Shown: positions 53,326 to 63,954 of the stretch, one piece after another
Numbering within the stretch: position 1 is the stretch's first letter
Layout: each line of letters opens with the position of its first letter
Translations under genes and position numbers: made by a program
The notes under the pieces: generated by a model
Seen by the model: only the letters and a program-made list of their open reading frames with translations
What the model was told of the DNA's origin: nothing
Databases searched by the model: none
Source of the DNA: Dehalococcoides mccartyi 195
GTDB lineage: Bacteria; Chloroflexota; Dehalococcoidia; Dehalococcoidales; Dehalococcoidaceae
Length of the DNA stretch: 64,000 bases
Direction of reading: 5' to 3'
NCBI RefSeq assembly: GCF_000011905.1
Contig: NC_002936.3
Coordinates: 1,054,001 to 1,118,000 of the forward strand

Positions 53326-55284
53326 ATGAGTACCGAAGAAAAGAAGTTTGAAACCCAGAATCTGCCTACCAAAACTTATTTCTGGCCATTAAAAAGATAC
53401 CAGGACCTCTACAACAGTGCCCTTACTGACTCCGAGGGTTTCTGGGCTAAACATTCAGACGTGCTTTCATGGGAAAAACCATGGGAAAAAGTACTGGACT
53501 GGAATCCGCCTTATGCCCGCTGGTTTGTAGGCGGCAAGCTGAATATGTCTTACCAGTGCGTAGACCGCCATGCCAAAAGCTGGCGTAAAAGCAAGGTGGC
53601 CATATACTGGGAAGGCGAAAACGGAGATACCCAAACCATAAGCTATTCTGATCTTTATGAAAACGTAAACCGCTATGCGTCTGTCCTGAAAAAGCTGGGC
53701 ATAGGCAAGGGAGACAGGGTAACTGTCTACCTGCCCATGATACCCGAAATGGTATATATCCTGCTGGCCTGCAACCGGGTCGGGGCAATCCATAACGTAA
53801 TCTTCTCCGGCTTTTCTTCCCAGTCTATTGCAGACAGGGTAAATGATTCCGGCTCTAAAATGGTTGTGACCGCCAGCGGAGGCCACCGCCGCGGCAAGAT
53901 ACTGCCCCTTAAAGAAATAGTGGACGAGGCCGTAAAATCCACCCCCAGTGTGGAACACGTGCTGGTTATCAAATACACCGGCTATGAGGTAGTCATGGAC
54001 CCCGCCAGAGACGTCTGGGCTCATGATATGCTGAAAGATGCCGACAAATACGTAGCCCCTGAAGCTATGGATTCCACTGACCCGCTTTTTATCCTGTACA
54101 CCTCCGGCACTACCGGCAAACCGAAAGGTATTCTGCACGGCACCGGCGGTTACGGTGTCTGGGCTTGCAATACCCTTAAATGGGCTTTCAAACCCACTGA
54201 CGAATCAGTCTTCTGGTGTACGGCAGACGTAGGCTGGATTACCGGCCACACTTACGTAGTCTACGCCCCGCTGGCTCTGGGTCTTACCCAGGTTATTTAC
54301 GAGGGAGCACCGGATTATCCTTCGGTAGACCGCTGGTGGGAAATTATTGATAAATACGGGGTAAGCATATTCTATACCTCGCCTACCGCCATCCGCATGT
54401 TTATGCGCCACGGTGAGGAACTGCCCGCCAAGCACAACCTTGGCACTCTGGAAATGCTGGGAAGCGTGGGCGAACCCATCAACCCGGAGGCCTGGGAATG
54501 GTATTACAAGAATATAGGCCATGAGAACTGCCCCATTTCCGATACCTGGTGGCAGACCGAAACAGGCGGTTTTATGATTACCCCCTGCCCCGGCATCCAA
54601 TCATTCCCGCTCAAACCGGGTTCAGCCACTCTGCCCTTGCCGGGTGTTGACCCGGTAGTGGTAGATGCCGAAGGCAAGGAACTGCCGGCTAATGAAATCG
54701 GGTTTATTGCCATCCGCAAACCCTGGCCGGGCATAATGCTGGGCATATATAACGGGGATGAACTTTATAAAAAGACCTACTGGAGCCGTTTCCCCGGCTG
54801 GTACTGCCCGGGTGACTTCTCCATGAAGGACTCAGACGGCTATCTGTGGCTGCTGGGACGGGCTGACGAAGTTATCAAGGTGGCCGGTCACCGCATAAGC
54901 ACCGCCGAACTGGAACATGCTTTGGTAGGCCACAGCTCAGTAGCCGAAGCGGCAGTGGCTTCCCGCCCTGACGAAGTGAAGGGTGAAGCCATTGTGGTTT
55001 TTGTTACCCTGAAGAAAGATGTGGAAGCCTCAGCAGATGTAAAGAGAGAGCTTACCCACCACCTCCGCACCGCCATCGGCACTATTGCCACCCCGGAGGA
55101 GATTATCTTCGTGGAAAAACTGCCCAAAACCCGTTCGGGCAAGATTATGCGCCGCCTGCTGAAGGCCGTTGCCAACGAAGTACCCATTGGTGATACCACT
55201 ACCCTTGATGACGAAACTTCGGTAAACGAGGCCAGAGCAGCTTTTGACGAACTGCTGGCGGCACGCAAACACCACAAACACTAG
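53326..55284 (+). CDS. acsA: AcsA, acetyl-CoA synthetase (AMP-forming)
   Basis: A 652-residue enzyme of typical length. ATP-binding FILYTSGTTGKPKGILHGTGGY, WWQTETGGFMITP and the C-terminal GRADEVIKVAGHRIS are intact, and the acetylatable lysine is in PKTRSGKIMRRLLK. It activates acetate, the carbon source of Dehalococcoides. GAGGAGG lies ahead of the ATG, one of the strongest ribosome sites here. A strong terminator follows at 55309. Confidence 0.96.
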   Translation: MSTEEKKFETQNLPTKTYFWPLKRYQDLYNSALTDSEGFWAKHSDVLSWEKPWEKVLDWNPPYARWFVGGKLNMSYQCVDRHAKSWRKSKVAIYWEGENGDTQTISYSDLYENVNRYASVLKKLGIGKGDRVTVYLPMIPEMVYILLACNRVGAIHNVIFSGFSSQSIADRVNDSGSKMVVTASGGHRRGKILPLKEIVDEAVKSTPSVEHVLVIKYTGYEVVMDPARDVWAHDMLKDADKYVAPEAMDSTDPLFILYTSGTTGKPKGILHGTGGYGVWACNTLKWAFKPTDESVFWCTADVGWITGHTYVVYAPLALGLTQVIYEGAPDYPSVDRWWEIIDKYGVSIFYTSPTAIRMFMRHGEELPAKHNLGTLEMLGSVGEPINPEAWEWYYKNIGHENCPISDTWWQTETGGFMITPCPGIQSFPLKPGSATLPLPGVDPVVVDAEGKELPANEIGFIAIRKPWPGIMLGIYNGDELYKKTYWSRFPGWYCPGDFSMKDSDGYLWLLGRADEVIKVAGHRISTAELEHALVGHSSVAEAAVASRPDEVKGEAIVVFVTLKKDVEASADVKRELTHHLRTAIGTIATPEEIIFVEKLPKTRSGKIMRRLLKAVANEVPIGDTTTLDDETSVNEARAAFDELLAARKHHKH

Positions 55285-55308
55285 CATACGGTCTTAGAGG
55301 GCAATCCG

Positions 55309-55334
55309 GCGGGTACAGTTTCGGCTGTACCCGC
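55309..55334 (+). terminator. Terminator of acsA
   Basis: Perfect 10-bp stem GCGGGTACAG/CTGTACCCGC with a TTTCGG loop, then TCTCTTTTGT. Confidence 0.88.
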
Positions 55335-55404
55335 TCTCTTTTGTAAAATTTTTGGCTATAGGCTAATATTTTAACTGTCATCAAAGAAATAAGGGTTTGG
55401 GACA

Positions 55405-56472
55405 ATGCTTGAAAGATTAGAAAACTGCGAAAAACGCTTCCGGGAAATTGAAGAGGAAATAAGCAAACCGGAAGTTATAAATGATGCCCGGCTGGTGCGT
55501 ACTCTGGCCCAGGAGCGGGCTGATTTGCAGACCAAAGTGGAAATGTACCGCCGCTATAAAGCCATATCCAAAGAGCTTGAAGATACCAAAAACCTGCTTG
55601 AGATTGAAAAAGACGAAGACATGAAGGACATGGTACGCGGTGAGATTGCCAGCCTTGAAAAATCTATGGCAGACCTCTACACCCAGATGACCCTTGAGCT
55701 TTTGCCCAAAGACCCCAATGATGACAAAAGCATTATCATGGAAATACGGGCAGGCACAGGCGGTGACGAAGCCGGGCTGTTTGCCGCAGACCTGTATAAG
55801 ATGTATACCCGCTATGCCCTGCTGAAAAACTGGAAAACCGAAGTCATTGACATAAACGGCAACGTAGCCGGCATTATCAAAGAAGTAGTCTTTGAGGTAA
55901 ACGGCAAAGGGGCTTTCAGCCGCTTGAAGTATGAACGGGGTGTCCACCGGGTACAGCGTGTCCCCCAGACCGAGGCTTCCGGCCGTATCCATACCTCTAC
56001 CGCCACTGTCGCCGTCCTCCCCCAGGTAGAGGAAGTAGACATAGATATAAATATGGACGATGTAAGGGTGGATATATTTCATTCCAGCGGCGCCGGCGGA
56101 CAGAACGTCCAGAAAGTGGCTACTGCCATCCGCCTGACCCATATACCCACGGGCTTGGTTGTCTGCTGTCAGGACGAACGCTCACAGCTGAAAAACAAGA
56201 ACAAGGCCTTTGCGGTGCTGCGTGCCAGACTGATGGAACTGGAACAAAGCAAGGTGGACGAAGAACGCACTGAAAGCCGCCGCGCCCAGGTGGGACAGGC
56301 AGACCGCAGTGAAAAAATACGCACTTACAATTTCCCCCAGGACCGCCTGACAGACCACCGGATAGGGCTTACTGCCCATAACCTGCCCCACATACTGGAA
56401 GGATATTTAGACGAAATTATTGATACTTTGGCTACTCACGAACAGACCGAACTTCTAAAGGGCGAAGATTAA
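55405..56472 (+). CDS. prfA: PrfA, peptide chain release factor 1
   Basis: A 355-residue RF1 that ends translation at UAA and UAG. The catalytic GGQ is in [19 protein letters not shown]. The preceding part contains [20 protein letters not shown] and [20 protein letters not shown]. Its stop overlaps the ATG of prmC by one base, coupling it to its own methylase. Confidence 0.97.
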
Positions 56473-57305
56473 TGAAATACCGGGAGGCATGGCAGAAAGC
56501 CGCCGGTCTCCTTGAGGACAGTGGGCTGGAAGAAGCCCGTCTGGAAGCTGAAATTCTCCTGCGGCATACTCTGGGCATCAGCCGGGTGCAGCTTCATCTG
56601 GAACTGGAACGGGAACTACACCCTGATAAAGAAGCCGCTTATTTCCAAACCCTGAAGCGCCGCCTTGAGGGTGAGCCCAGTGCCTATATCACAGGTGCAA
56701 AAGAGTTTTACGGCCGCGCCTTTCAGGTGGATAAACGGGTGCTGATACCCAGGCCTGAAACCGAACACCTTATAGAAAAAGCCCTTCGGATTGCCCGCAG
56801 TTATGAAAGCCCCTATATTGCAGATATCGGCACAGGCAGCGGGGCTATTGCCATAACGCTGGCACTGGAGCTGAAAGATGCTTATGTATATGCCACTGAC
56901 ATATCCGCAGAGGCTCTGGAAGTAGCCCGGAATAACGCCGCTGAATACCGGCTGGAAAAGCGCCTCATGTTTTACCGGGGAGACCTGCTGGAAAGCCTGC
57001 CCGAAATGGTAGATATACTAATGGCAAACCTGCCCTATGTACCCACCGCCGAAGCCGGGCTGCTTAAGGGCGAACCTGTCTCAGCCCTGGACGGTGGGGC
57101 AGACGGGTTGGATATATACCGCCGCTTGATACCTGTTTTACCCGGGAAACTTCGCCCCGGCGGCACAGCCCTGCTGGAAATAGGCATACACCAGTCAGAA
57201 GTACTTGCCAACTATATAAAAGAGTACCTGCCTCAAGCGGCAGTTGAAATAAGCCCTGATTATGCCGGCATACCCAGAGTAGCCGGTATAACCCTGCCCG
57301 CCTGA
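56472..57305 (+). CDS. prmC: PrmC, release factor glutamine methyltransferase
   Basis: A 277-residue SAM-dependent enzyme methylating the Gln of the RF1/RF2 GGQ loop. The N-terminal helical domain is followed by SAM motif I (IADIGTGSGAIAITLAL) and the catalytic NLPY in LMANLPYVPT, a normal variant of NPPY. Starts within the prfA stop (TAATG). Confidence 0.95.
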   Translation: MKYREAWQKAAGLLEDSGLEEARLEAEILLRHTLGISRVQLHLELERELHPDKEAAYFQTLKRRLEGEPSAYITGAKEFYGRAFQVDKRVLIPRPETEHLIEKALRIARSYESPYIADIGTGSGAIAITLALELKDAYVYATDISAEALEVARNNAAEYRLEKRLMFYRGDLLESLPEMVDILMANLPYVPTAEAGLLKGEPVSALDGGADGLDIYRRLIPVLPGKLRPGGTALLEIGIHQSEVLANYIKEYLPQAAVEISPDYAGIPRVAGITLPA

Positions 57306-57338
57306 AAACTGTACTTCTAACATATTCCGCTAAATAAA

Positions 57339-57360
57339 AAGAGGGGCTTTCGCCCCCCTT
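57339..57360 (-). terminator. Terminator of the EF-G-like gene
   Basis: On the minus strand GGGGC-GAAA-GCCCC is followed by TCTTTTTATTTA. In the plus direction there is no T-tract, so it serves mainly the minus-strand gene. Confidence 0.8.
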
Positions 57361-57384
57361 GAAAAAGCACCTAGCCCTGATAAA

Positions 57385-59436
57385 CTAAACTTTTTCTGCT
57401 TCCAGCTGTACCTGCCTGTCAGCCACCAGTTTCTGGGCAATATGAGCTGGCACCTGCTGGTAATGGGCAAAATCCATCTTGAAATGCCCGCGTCCCTGGG
57501 TGATGGATTTTAAGTCTATGGCATAGTGCTGGACTTCACCTAGCGGTGCCTGGGCAATAACTACGCTTTCATCACCCTCGGTGTCCATACCCTGCACCTG
57601 AGCCCGCTTGGTATTCAGGTCACCTATAACCGCCCCCATATAGTCTTTGGGAACGATAATCCGCATGTTTTCAATGGGCTCAAGGAGGACAGGCTGAGCC
57701 TCTGACAGCCCTTTCTTCAGCGCCCCTGCGGCCGCAATCTTGAAAGCCATTTCAGAGGAGTCCACCGGGTGTGAACTGCCATCCACCAGCGTTACTTTCA
57801 CATCTACCAGCGGATAACCTGCCATCGGGCCTTCATGGGCGGCTTCACGGATACCCTTTTCAACTGCCGGAATAAAGTTGCGGGGTACAGAGCCGCCTAC
57901 CACCGCATCTACAAACTCAATCCCGCTGCCCGGCTCTACTTTGATAACTACATGCCCGTACTGGCCATGACCGCCGCTCTGTTTTTTATGTTTGTAATCC
58001 GCACCGGCTGCACCCAGTATAGTCTCACGGTAAGGCACGCGGGGAGCAGCCAAATCAACCGCCACCCCAAACTTGCGCCCCATCCGTTCCGCCATCACTT
58101 CCAGCTGGGCCTCACCCAAACCGGCGGCAATAGTCTCGCCGGTATCCGCATCCCGATGCACATGCAGGGTCAAATCTTCTTCGCTGAGCCTGGCCAGAGC
58201 ATTGCCCAGTTTATCCACGTCAGCCTTGCTCTTGGGAAAAACAGCCACCTTGTAGCTGGGCAAGGGCATTTCAAAGCCGCAAAGCAGGGCAGTATGTCCC
58301 TGAACACCCAGAGTATCCCCGGTAGCGGTTACCGTCAGTTTGGCTACCGCCCCCATATCGCCGGGGCCTATCTCATTTAGCGTTTCCTGAGTTTTACCCC
58401 TAAGTGAAAACAGCTGCCCCACCCTTTCGGGGGCATTTTTATTTATATTCCAAACCTGCGAATTTGAATGCAAAACACCGGTAATCACCCTGAGATAAGT
58501 CAGTTTGCCCACATACGGGTCAGCCGAGGTTTTGTAAACCAGCACCGAAAGGGGAGCTTCGGCATCCACTTTTATATCCTCACCCTCGGCTGTCTGGCAA
58601 AGACGCTCAAGCGGGCTGGGTAAATATTTGCAGATGTCATCACATAACAGGTCTATGGCAGTGTTTGCCAGGGCAGAGCCGCACAGCACCGGTGCCAGCT
58701 TACCCTCCAGTATGGCCTTATTGAGGGCAGTTACCAGCTCATCCTGACTTATCTCTTCTCCGCCCAGGTATTTTTCTATCAGGCTGTCATCTGTTTCAGC
58801 CACGCTCTCCAGCAGTTTATCCCGCAGGGTATCTATTTCGGCTTTCAGTTCTTCAGGCACCGTTATTTCCGCCGAGGGCGTACCGGCATAAGCCTTAAGG
58901 TTAACCAAATCTACTATACCCTTAAAGTCTTTAAATGAACCTATGGGCAGCTGAACGGCTACGCAGCGGTTGCCGAAATGGCTGTGCAAACTGTCCATCA
59001 CCCGCTGGAAACTGACATTCTCGCGGTCCATTTTGTTGATAAAAATAAAGCGAGGCATTTTTTGTGCCTCGCAATACTTCCATGACTGTTCTGTACCTAC
59101 TTCCACCCCTGAGGACGCCGCAGCCACTATCACGGCCGCTTCGCAAACCCTTAAGGCAGCTAGTACCTCTCCCGCAAAATCTGCGTATCCCGGAGTGTCC
59201 ACTGCATTTATTTTAAAGTCTTTCCATACCAGAGGTATGGGGGTCAGGTTTATGCTTATTTTCTTTTTTATTTCGTCTGGGTCATAATCTGAGGCGGTTG
59301 TACCTTCGTCTACCTTTCCCATCCTGCCCAGTATCCCGGCGCTGTAGAGCATAGCCTCTGACAAAGAAGTCTTGCCTGCACCGCTGTGTGATAGTAGGGC
59401 TACATTCCGTATCTTTCCCGGATTGACACTTGTCAT
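57385..59436 (-). CDS. EF-G-like translational GTPase
   Basis: A 683-residue protein with the five-domain EF-G layout. The G1 loop reads LLSHSGAGKTSLSEAML instead of the canonical HIDAGKTT, which marks the EF-G-like (FusA2-type) subfamily. DTPGYADF, NKMDRE and the domain IV AVVGGSVPRNFIPAVEKGI follow. I start at ATG 59436 with AGGTG six bases ahead; a GTG three codons upstream overlaps that site. It is probably not the main elongation factor; its role may be in ribosome recycling or stress. Confidence 0.88.
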   Translation of the reverse strand: MTSVNPGKIRNVALLSHSGAGKTSLSEAMLYSAGILGRMGKVDEGTTASDYDPDEIKKKISINLTPIPLVWKDFKINAVDTPGYADFAGEVLAALRVCEAAVIVAAASSGVEVGTEQSWKYCEAQKMPRFIFINKMDRENVSFQRVMDSLHSHFGNRCVAVQLPIGSFKDFKGIVDLVNLKAYAGTPSAEITVPEELKAEIDTLRDKLLESVAETDDSLIEKYLGGEEISQDELVTALNKAILEGKLAPVLCGSALANTAIDLLCDDICKYLPSPLERLCQTAEGEDIKVDAEAPLSVLVYKTSADPYVGKLTYLRVITGVLHSNSQVWNINKNAPERVGQLFSLRGKTQETLNEIGPGDMGAVAKLTVTATGDTLGVQGHTALLCGFEMPLPSYKVAVFPKSKADVDKLGNALARLSEEDLTLHVHRDADTGETIAAGLGEAQLEVMAERMGRKFGVAVDLAAPRVPYRETILGAAGADYKHKKQSGGHGQYGHVVIKVEPGSGIEFVDAVVGGSVPRNFIPAVEKGIREAAHEGPMAGYPLVDVKVTLVDGSSHPVDSSEMAFKIAAAGALKKGLSEAQPVLLEPIENMRIIVPKDYMGAVIGDLNTKRAQVQGMDTEGDESVVIAQAPLGEVQHYAIDLKSITQGRGHFKMDFAHYQQVPAHIAQKLVADRQVQLEAEKV

Positions 59437-59515
59437 ATAGTTCACCTACCGATAAAAATTAAGTAATTATAACATACAAATATCGGTAAACAAGGTTTTA
59501 AGAAAATTTTTAAAG

Positions 59516-60073
59516 TCAGATACCAAGTGTTTTTTCGAGTAAAAACGGGGTGACAAAGGTCTCAATAGCCGCCGCCGGTATCAGCAGAGCCATACCCAGA
59601 CCCAGGTAACGCAGATTCTGGCGGAAATTAGCACCAAGCTGTGAACGGGCATCCCGGCTGAATACCGAACTGATAGCCATAGCACCGAAACTGAGAGCGG
59701 CCGCCTGGGCTATCACAAAGGCACTCAGCTCAAAAATACCATGGGGAATAATACCGGCTATTACCGCCAGCAGGGACTCTTCTCTGGCAAAGAGAACTCC
59801 CACCGCCGAAAGTATCCAGCCGTTTAAAAACAGAGTGACCACAGGATATATAAGCAGGACAGGGGCAAAGGCGAAGGCCATCATGAAGACAAGTGCATTC
59901 TTAAGAAGTATCGCCAGAAAAACACCCAGACTGGAAAACCCCTCTAAAGCATTAGCCGTTTCCTCAAGCCCGGACAGCTGGCCTTCAATCAGGTCTGCCG
60001 GGGCAAAAAACCCGGTAATTATGCCGGCAGTAAATATAGATGCCGCCAGAATAAGCCACTTTTTATAGTCCAT
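59516..60073 (-). CDS. SpoIIM/DUF95-like membrane protein
   Basis: A 185-residue membrane protein with about five spans. The segment FARE...IAGIIPHGIFELSAFVIAQAA is the signature of the SpoIIM/DUF95 family. In sporulating bacteria SpoIIM is part of the engulfment complex. Here, without sporulation, the role is unknown. It lies 79 bases upstream of the EF-G-like gene on the same strand. Confidence 0.85.
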   Translation of the reverse strand: MDYKKWLILAASIFTAGIITGFFAPADLIEGQLSGLEETANALEGFSSLGVFLAILLKNALVFMMAFAFAPVLLIYPVVTLFLNGWILSAVGVLFAREESLLAVIAGIIPHGIFELSAFVIAQAAALSFGAMAISSVFSRDARSQLGANFRQNLRYLGLGMALLIPAAAIETFVTPFLLEKTLGI

Positions 60074-60186
60074 AATACCCTATACCATGCTTTTGAGATT
60101 AAATAAACCCGTATCTGCCCTTTCAGGCAGGTAGCCGAACCAGAAAGTCCGGATATGAGGTATCTGCCATTTTCAGGCCAAAGCTG

Positions 60187-60453
60187 CTACATTACCAGCG
60201 CAAGCACTACAAGGGCAGCTGCAATAACCACCGCCAGTACACCTACCAGCCTAAGCTCAGAGCCGATTTCAGGAGGAGTCAGCACAGGCACTGCCCGCCT
60301 GGCAGTTTGGGTCACTGGTGCGGCAGCCGCACTTTCGGTTTTATTTATACCCGCTGCTTCAGCCTTAGGCGTTTCCGAAGCCGGCTGCTGCCGGGTGGTT
60401 TTATTCTTTTTATCTTGATAGGCCAGCTTGCCTACGCCGCGTTTTTTAGACAT
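60187..60453 (-). CDS. Small single-span membrane protein
   Basis: An 88-residue hypothetical protein. A basic N-terminus (MSKKRGVGKLAYQDKKNKTT) and an Ala/Thr/Pro-rich linker lead to one C-terminal span (about 69-88). It should be tail-anchored with the basic part in the cytoplasm. I do not recognise the family; the shape resembles SecE, but the conserved SecE helix is missing. Confidence 0.6.
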   Translation of the reverse strand: MSKKRGVGKLAYQDKKNKTTRQQPASETPKAEAAGINKTESAAAAPVTQTARRAVPVLTPPEIGSELRLVGVLAVVIAAALVVLALVM

Positions 60454-60486
60454 TTTTAGAAAGTTCCTCCCTGTATATTAGAACGC

Positions 60487-61395
60487 CTATTTAGCCCGGG
60501 GATGGGCTTTTTCATAACTCCGCTTTATATGCTCGGAAGTAAGGTGGGTATATATCTGGGTAGTAGAAATATTGGCATGACCCAGCAGCTCCTGCACCGA
60601 ACGCAAATCTGCCCCGCCGGAAAGCATATGGGTGGCAAAACTGTGGCGCAGGGTGTGGGGGGTGACCACGTCATCCAGACCGGCTTCACGGGCATAACCC
60701 TTTAAAATCTGCCACAAACCCTGACGGGTTAAGCGGTCTCCCCGCCTGTTTAAAAACAGAGCTTTTTCGGTTTCAGCCCGCACCAGATTGGGGCGGATTT
60801 CGGTTAAATATTCCTGTATGCTCTGGGCAGCCTGAGGATAGATGGGTATCATCCGCTCTTTGCGCCCCTTGCCGAAACAGCGCACAAAACCTTCTTTCAG
60901 GTCTACATCCAGCACGTTCAGGTTTACCAGTTCGGTAACCCGCATACCCGAAGCATACAAAAGCTCCAGCATGGCCTTATCCCGCTTGGCTTCCGAACTG
61001 CCAGACTTAACAGGCTGGTTTAGTAAAGCCCTGACCTGGCTTATGCTGATAGCATCAGGCAGCGGCTTGCCCACTTTGGGTGTGCTGATATTTTCGGTGG
61101 GGTTTTCTTTTAGCTTGCCCTCGGCAACCATGAAGTTAAAAAAGCTTTTGGCGGCCGCCATCTTGCGGACTACGGTAGTTATGGCGTAATTCCGTTCCTT
61201 AAGGTCCAGCATATAGGCCAGCATGGTCTGGCGGGTAAAGTTTTCCCAGCCGGGTATCTTGCCGGACTTGGCGGCTTCTTTATCTGCAAAAGTCATCATC
61301 TGGCGAAGATCATTCTCGTAAGCTTCAGTGGTATTTTCTGAAAACCCCTTTTCAACCATAAGGTAGTTCAGAAAACTTTGTATATCATCACGCAT
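60487..61395 (-). CDS. xerD: XerC/XerD-type tyrosine recombinase
   Basis: A 302-residue recombinase of Xer length. The catalytic residues are R in YASGMRVTELVNL, H-x-x-R in TPHTLRHSFATHML, the second His in LLGHANISTTQIYTH and Tyr in that segment (IYTHL). The N-terminal core-binding domain starts FLNYLMVEKGFSENTTEAY. It most likely resolves chromosome dimers at dif. It is linked to no mobile element here. XerC versus XerD cannot be decided by eye. Confidence 0.9.
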   Translation of the reverse strand: MRDDIQSFLNYLMVEKGFSENTTEAYENDLRQMMTFADKEAAKSGKIPGWENFTRQTMLAYMLDLKERNYAITTVVRKMAAAKSFFNFMVAEGKLKENPTENISTPKVGKPLPDAISISQVRALLNQPVKSGSSEAKRDKAMLELLYASGMRVTELVNLNVLDVDLKEGFVRCFGKGRKERMIPIYPQAAQSIQEYLTEIRPNLVRAETEKALFLNRRGDRLTRQGLWQILKGYAREAGLDDVVTPHTLRHSFATHMLSGGADLRSVQELLGHANISTTQIYTHLTSEHIKRSYEKAHPRAK

Positions 61396-61561
61396 CAGAG
61401 TCCTCGCTAAACGTTTAGAATTTTATTTATGTATTGTAACATAACTTTTGCCGCCGTCAAATACGCCCGAAAATTATTTAGCTTTATTTCCCCTCCGAAA
61501 AAAATATATCGTTTTTTACTGCCCCTTTGCTTACCTGAGCTGCGGTTGCTACAATTTATCT

Positions 61562-63385
61562 ATGCCAAGCGAAACCCTGCAAAACCAGATAGCCAGTTTA
61601 CCCGAAAACCCCGGCGTTTACCTGATGAAAAACGCCCAGGGAGAAATCATTTATGTAGGCAAAGCAGCTGTTTTAAAAGACAGGGTCAAATCGTACTTTG
61701 TACCCCCATCCCGCCTTGAACCCAAAACCCGTCAGCTGGTCAGCCAGATAAACGAACTAGAATACCTGATAACCGGGTCTGAACAGGAAGCTTTGATACT
61801 GGAACTGAACCTGATAAAGAGGCACCGCCCCTATTTCAATGTCCGCCTGAAGGACGATAAGGGTTTTCCGTACCTGAAAATAACTTTAAATGAAAAATGG
61901 CCGCGTATATATATAACCCGTAGTATGGCAGATGACGGCGGCAGGTATTTCGGCCCGTTTGCCAGCACCCGTTCCGTCCGCCATACCCTGCAGGTGCTAA
62001 AAGAGCTTTTCCGTTTCCGCTCCTGCAACCGCACCGAACCGGAAAAACGCAGCCGCCCCTGTCTGGAATACGATATCCACCAGTGCCTTTCGCCCTGCAC
62101 CGGCAAAATAAGCAAGCAGGATTATGACCACCTTATCTCACAGGCCATACTCTTTCTGGAGGGCAAACAGGATAAGGTGCTGAAGCTGCTTGCCAAACTT
62201 ATGAACGAAGCCTCAGCCCGGCTGGATTATGAAACCGCCGCCCTGCGCCGTGACCAGATATCATCTATAAAAGAGGTGATTGAAGGACAGCAGCTGGCCG
62301 CCAGGGTAAGCGGCGAACAGGACGCCATTGCCTTTGCCCAGGAAGGAGACCTGTCCATGGTGCAGGTTTTCTTTATCCGGCGGGGCAAACTTATCGGGCG
62401 GGAAAGCTTCAGCCTTCAGGGTACCCGCGAAGAAAAACCGGGGGATATCCTTTCTGAATTTGTAAAACAGTTTTACCACTCCTCCACCCAGATACCGCCA
62501 AAAATAGTTACCCAGTACCCGCTTTCAGACCGCGAAATACTGGAAAAGTGGCTGTCTGAAAGGCGGGGTGGCAAAGTGCAGATAACGGCGGGGCTTCGCG
62601 GACAGCCCAAAGACCTTATAAATATAGTAGCCGAAAATGCCAGGGAACAGCTGAAACAGGCACGGATAAAAAACCTGTCTTCCGCCGCTACCCTGACAGA
62701 TGCGCTGGAGGAACTGCAAACCGCGCTGGGACTGCCCCTGCCGCCGCAGCGGATAGAAGGCTACGATATATCCAATATACAGGGCACCAATGCCGTAGGC
62801 AGCATGGTGGTTTTTGAAAACGGCAAACCCCAGAAAGCTCATTACCGCCGTTTCCGCATTAAGACCGTAAAGGGCGCGGATGATTTTTCCATGCTCAAAG
62901 AAGTCATCAGCCGCCGCTTCGGCAGGCTAAACAAAGACAATGCCGGCGAAAGTTTTGCCCGGCGGCCTTCACTCATGCTGATAGACGGCGGCAAAGGTCA
63001 ATTAAGCTCGGTCAAAGAAACATTAGACACCCTGGGGCTTGAGGGGCAGGCTGTAATAGGTCTGGCAAAAGAATTTGAAGAAATCTATCTGCCCGGAAAA
63101 TCCGAACCCATCAGGCTTATGGCCAACTCCCCCGCCCTTCAGCTGCTTCAGCGGGTGCGAGACGAAGCCCACCGCTTTGCGCTGGGGTATCACCTGAATA
63201 TCCGCCATAAATCAGGGCTGACTTCGGCACTGGACGGGATTCCCGGAATCGGCCCAAGCCGCCGCCGCCTGCTTATCAAAACATTCGGTTCGGTTTCAGG
63301 TATCCGTCAGGCCAGCCTTGATGAGCTTTTACAGGTAAAGGGTATAAATCAGGCACTTGCCCTGTCTATTAAGGAACTACTCTAA
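61562..63385 (+). CDS. uvrC: UvrC, excinuclease ABC subunit C
   Basis: A 607-residue nuclease. The GIY-YIG domain begins [23 protein letters not shown] UvrB-binding UVR motif ([25 protein letters not shown]) follows, then the RNase H-like domain ([32 protein letters not shown]) and a C-terminal helix-hairpin-helix pair ([21 protein letters not shown]). I start at ATG 61562; a frame open 38 codons further upstream is not conserved. It cuts on both sides of DNA lesions. Confidence 0.96.
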
Positions 63386-63424
63386 ACAAAGGTTGCCACA
63401 AGCAGGCAATCAACTACCTGATAG

Positions 63425-63433
63425 TGGTATAAT
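63425..63433 (+). promoter_or_regulatory. Extended -10 promoter of the acetyltransferase gene
   Basis: TGG followed by TATAAT (63428-63433) forms an extended -10 element; the -35 region is weak (GGCAAT). AAGAGG lies five bases before the ATG at 63463. Confidence 0.6.
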
Positions 63434-63462
63434 AGGTTTCAATCTAACGGTAAGAGGTTTAT

Positions 63463-63954
63463 ATGCTGGAAATACGTACTCAAACCCCCGAAGATGCCGA
63501 AATGGTAGCCGCCTTGACTGAAGCTACCAATAGCCCCATACTGGGAGTGCTGTTTAAAAAACTGGAAGAAGAAGACCTGACCGCATTTAACGAAGTAGCC
63601 GTATGGGACGGCAAGATAGTGGGCAAGGCAGTAGCTATAAAAGCTGAGATAGAGTCTGAAGAAGCGTCTCTGCCGGTTTTGTACCTGATGCCGCTGGTAG
63701 TTATGCCGGAATACGTCAGGCGGGGCATTGCCCTGGTGCTGGTACGCAAAATACTGGAAAACTGCAAAGCCCAGGAAACAGGGGCACTGCTGGCTCACGG
63801 CAACCCGGAGTTTTTTAAGCATCTGGATTTTCTGCCGGCTGAACTTCACGGCATTAAAGATACCACCGGCGAAGCCACTGACAAGCTGATGGCCAAAGAA
63901 ATAACCGAGGGCTATCTGGCAGAAAAAGGCGGAAACCTGATACTGCCCTTCTAA
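63463..63954 (+). CDS. GNAT-family N-acetyltransferase
   Basis: A 163-residue acetyltransferase. The acetyl-CoA loop is in VVMPEYVRRGIALVLVRKILE (about 74-94), after the strand LPVLYLMPLVV. ALLAHGNPEFFKHLDFLPA matches the C-terminal part of the YhbS-type members. The substrate is unknown. It has its own promoter after uvrC. The last 46 bases of the window after it hold nothing I can name. Confidence 0.82.
   Translation: MLEIRTQTPEDAEMVAALTEATNSPILGVLFKKLEEEDLTAFNEVAVWDGKIVGKAVAIKAEIESEEASLPVLYLMPLVVMPEYVRRGIALVLVRKILENCKAQETGALLAHGNPEFFKHLDFLPAELHGIKDTTGEATDKLMAKEITEGYLAEKGGNLILPF

Noticed and set aside
60187-60453. SecE, from its basic N-terminus and single C-terminal span
   Set aside because: The conserved SecE helix with its V-x-W-P motif is missing and the neighbours (xer, SpoIIM-like) are not those of secE.
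60487-61395. Xer-type recombinase as the integrase of a mobile element
   Set aside because: Length and motifs fit a housekeeping Xer protein, and no tRNA, att repeat or cargo lies next to it.
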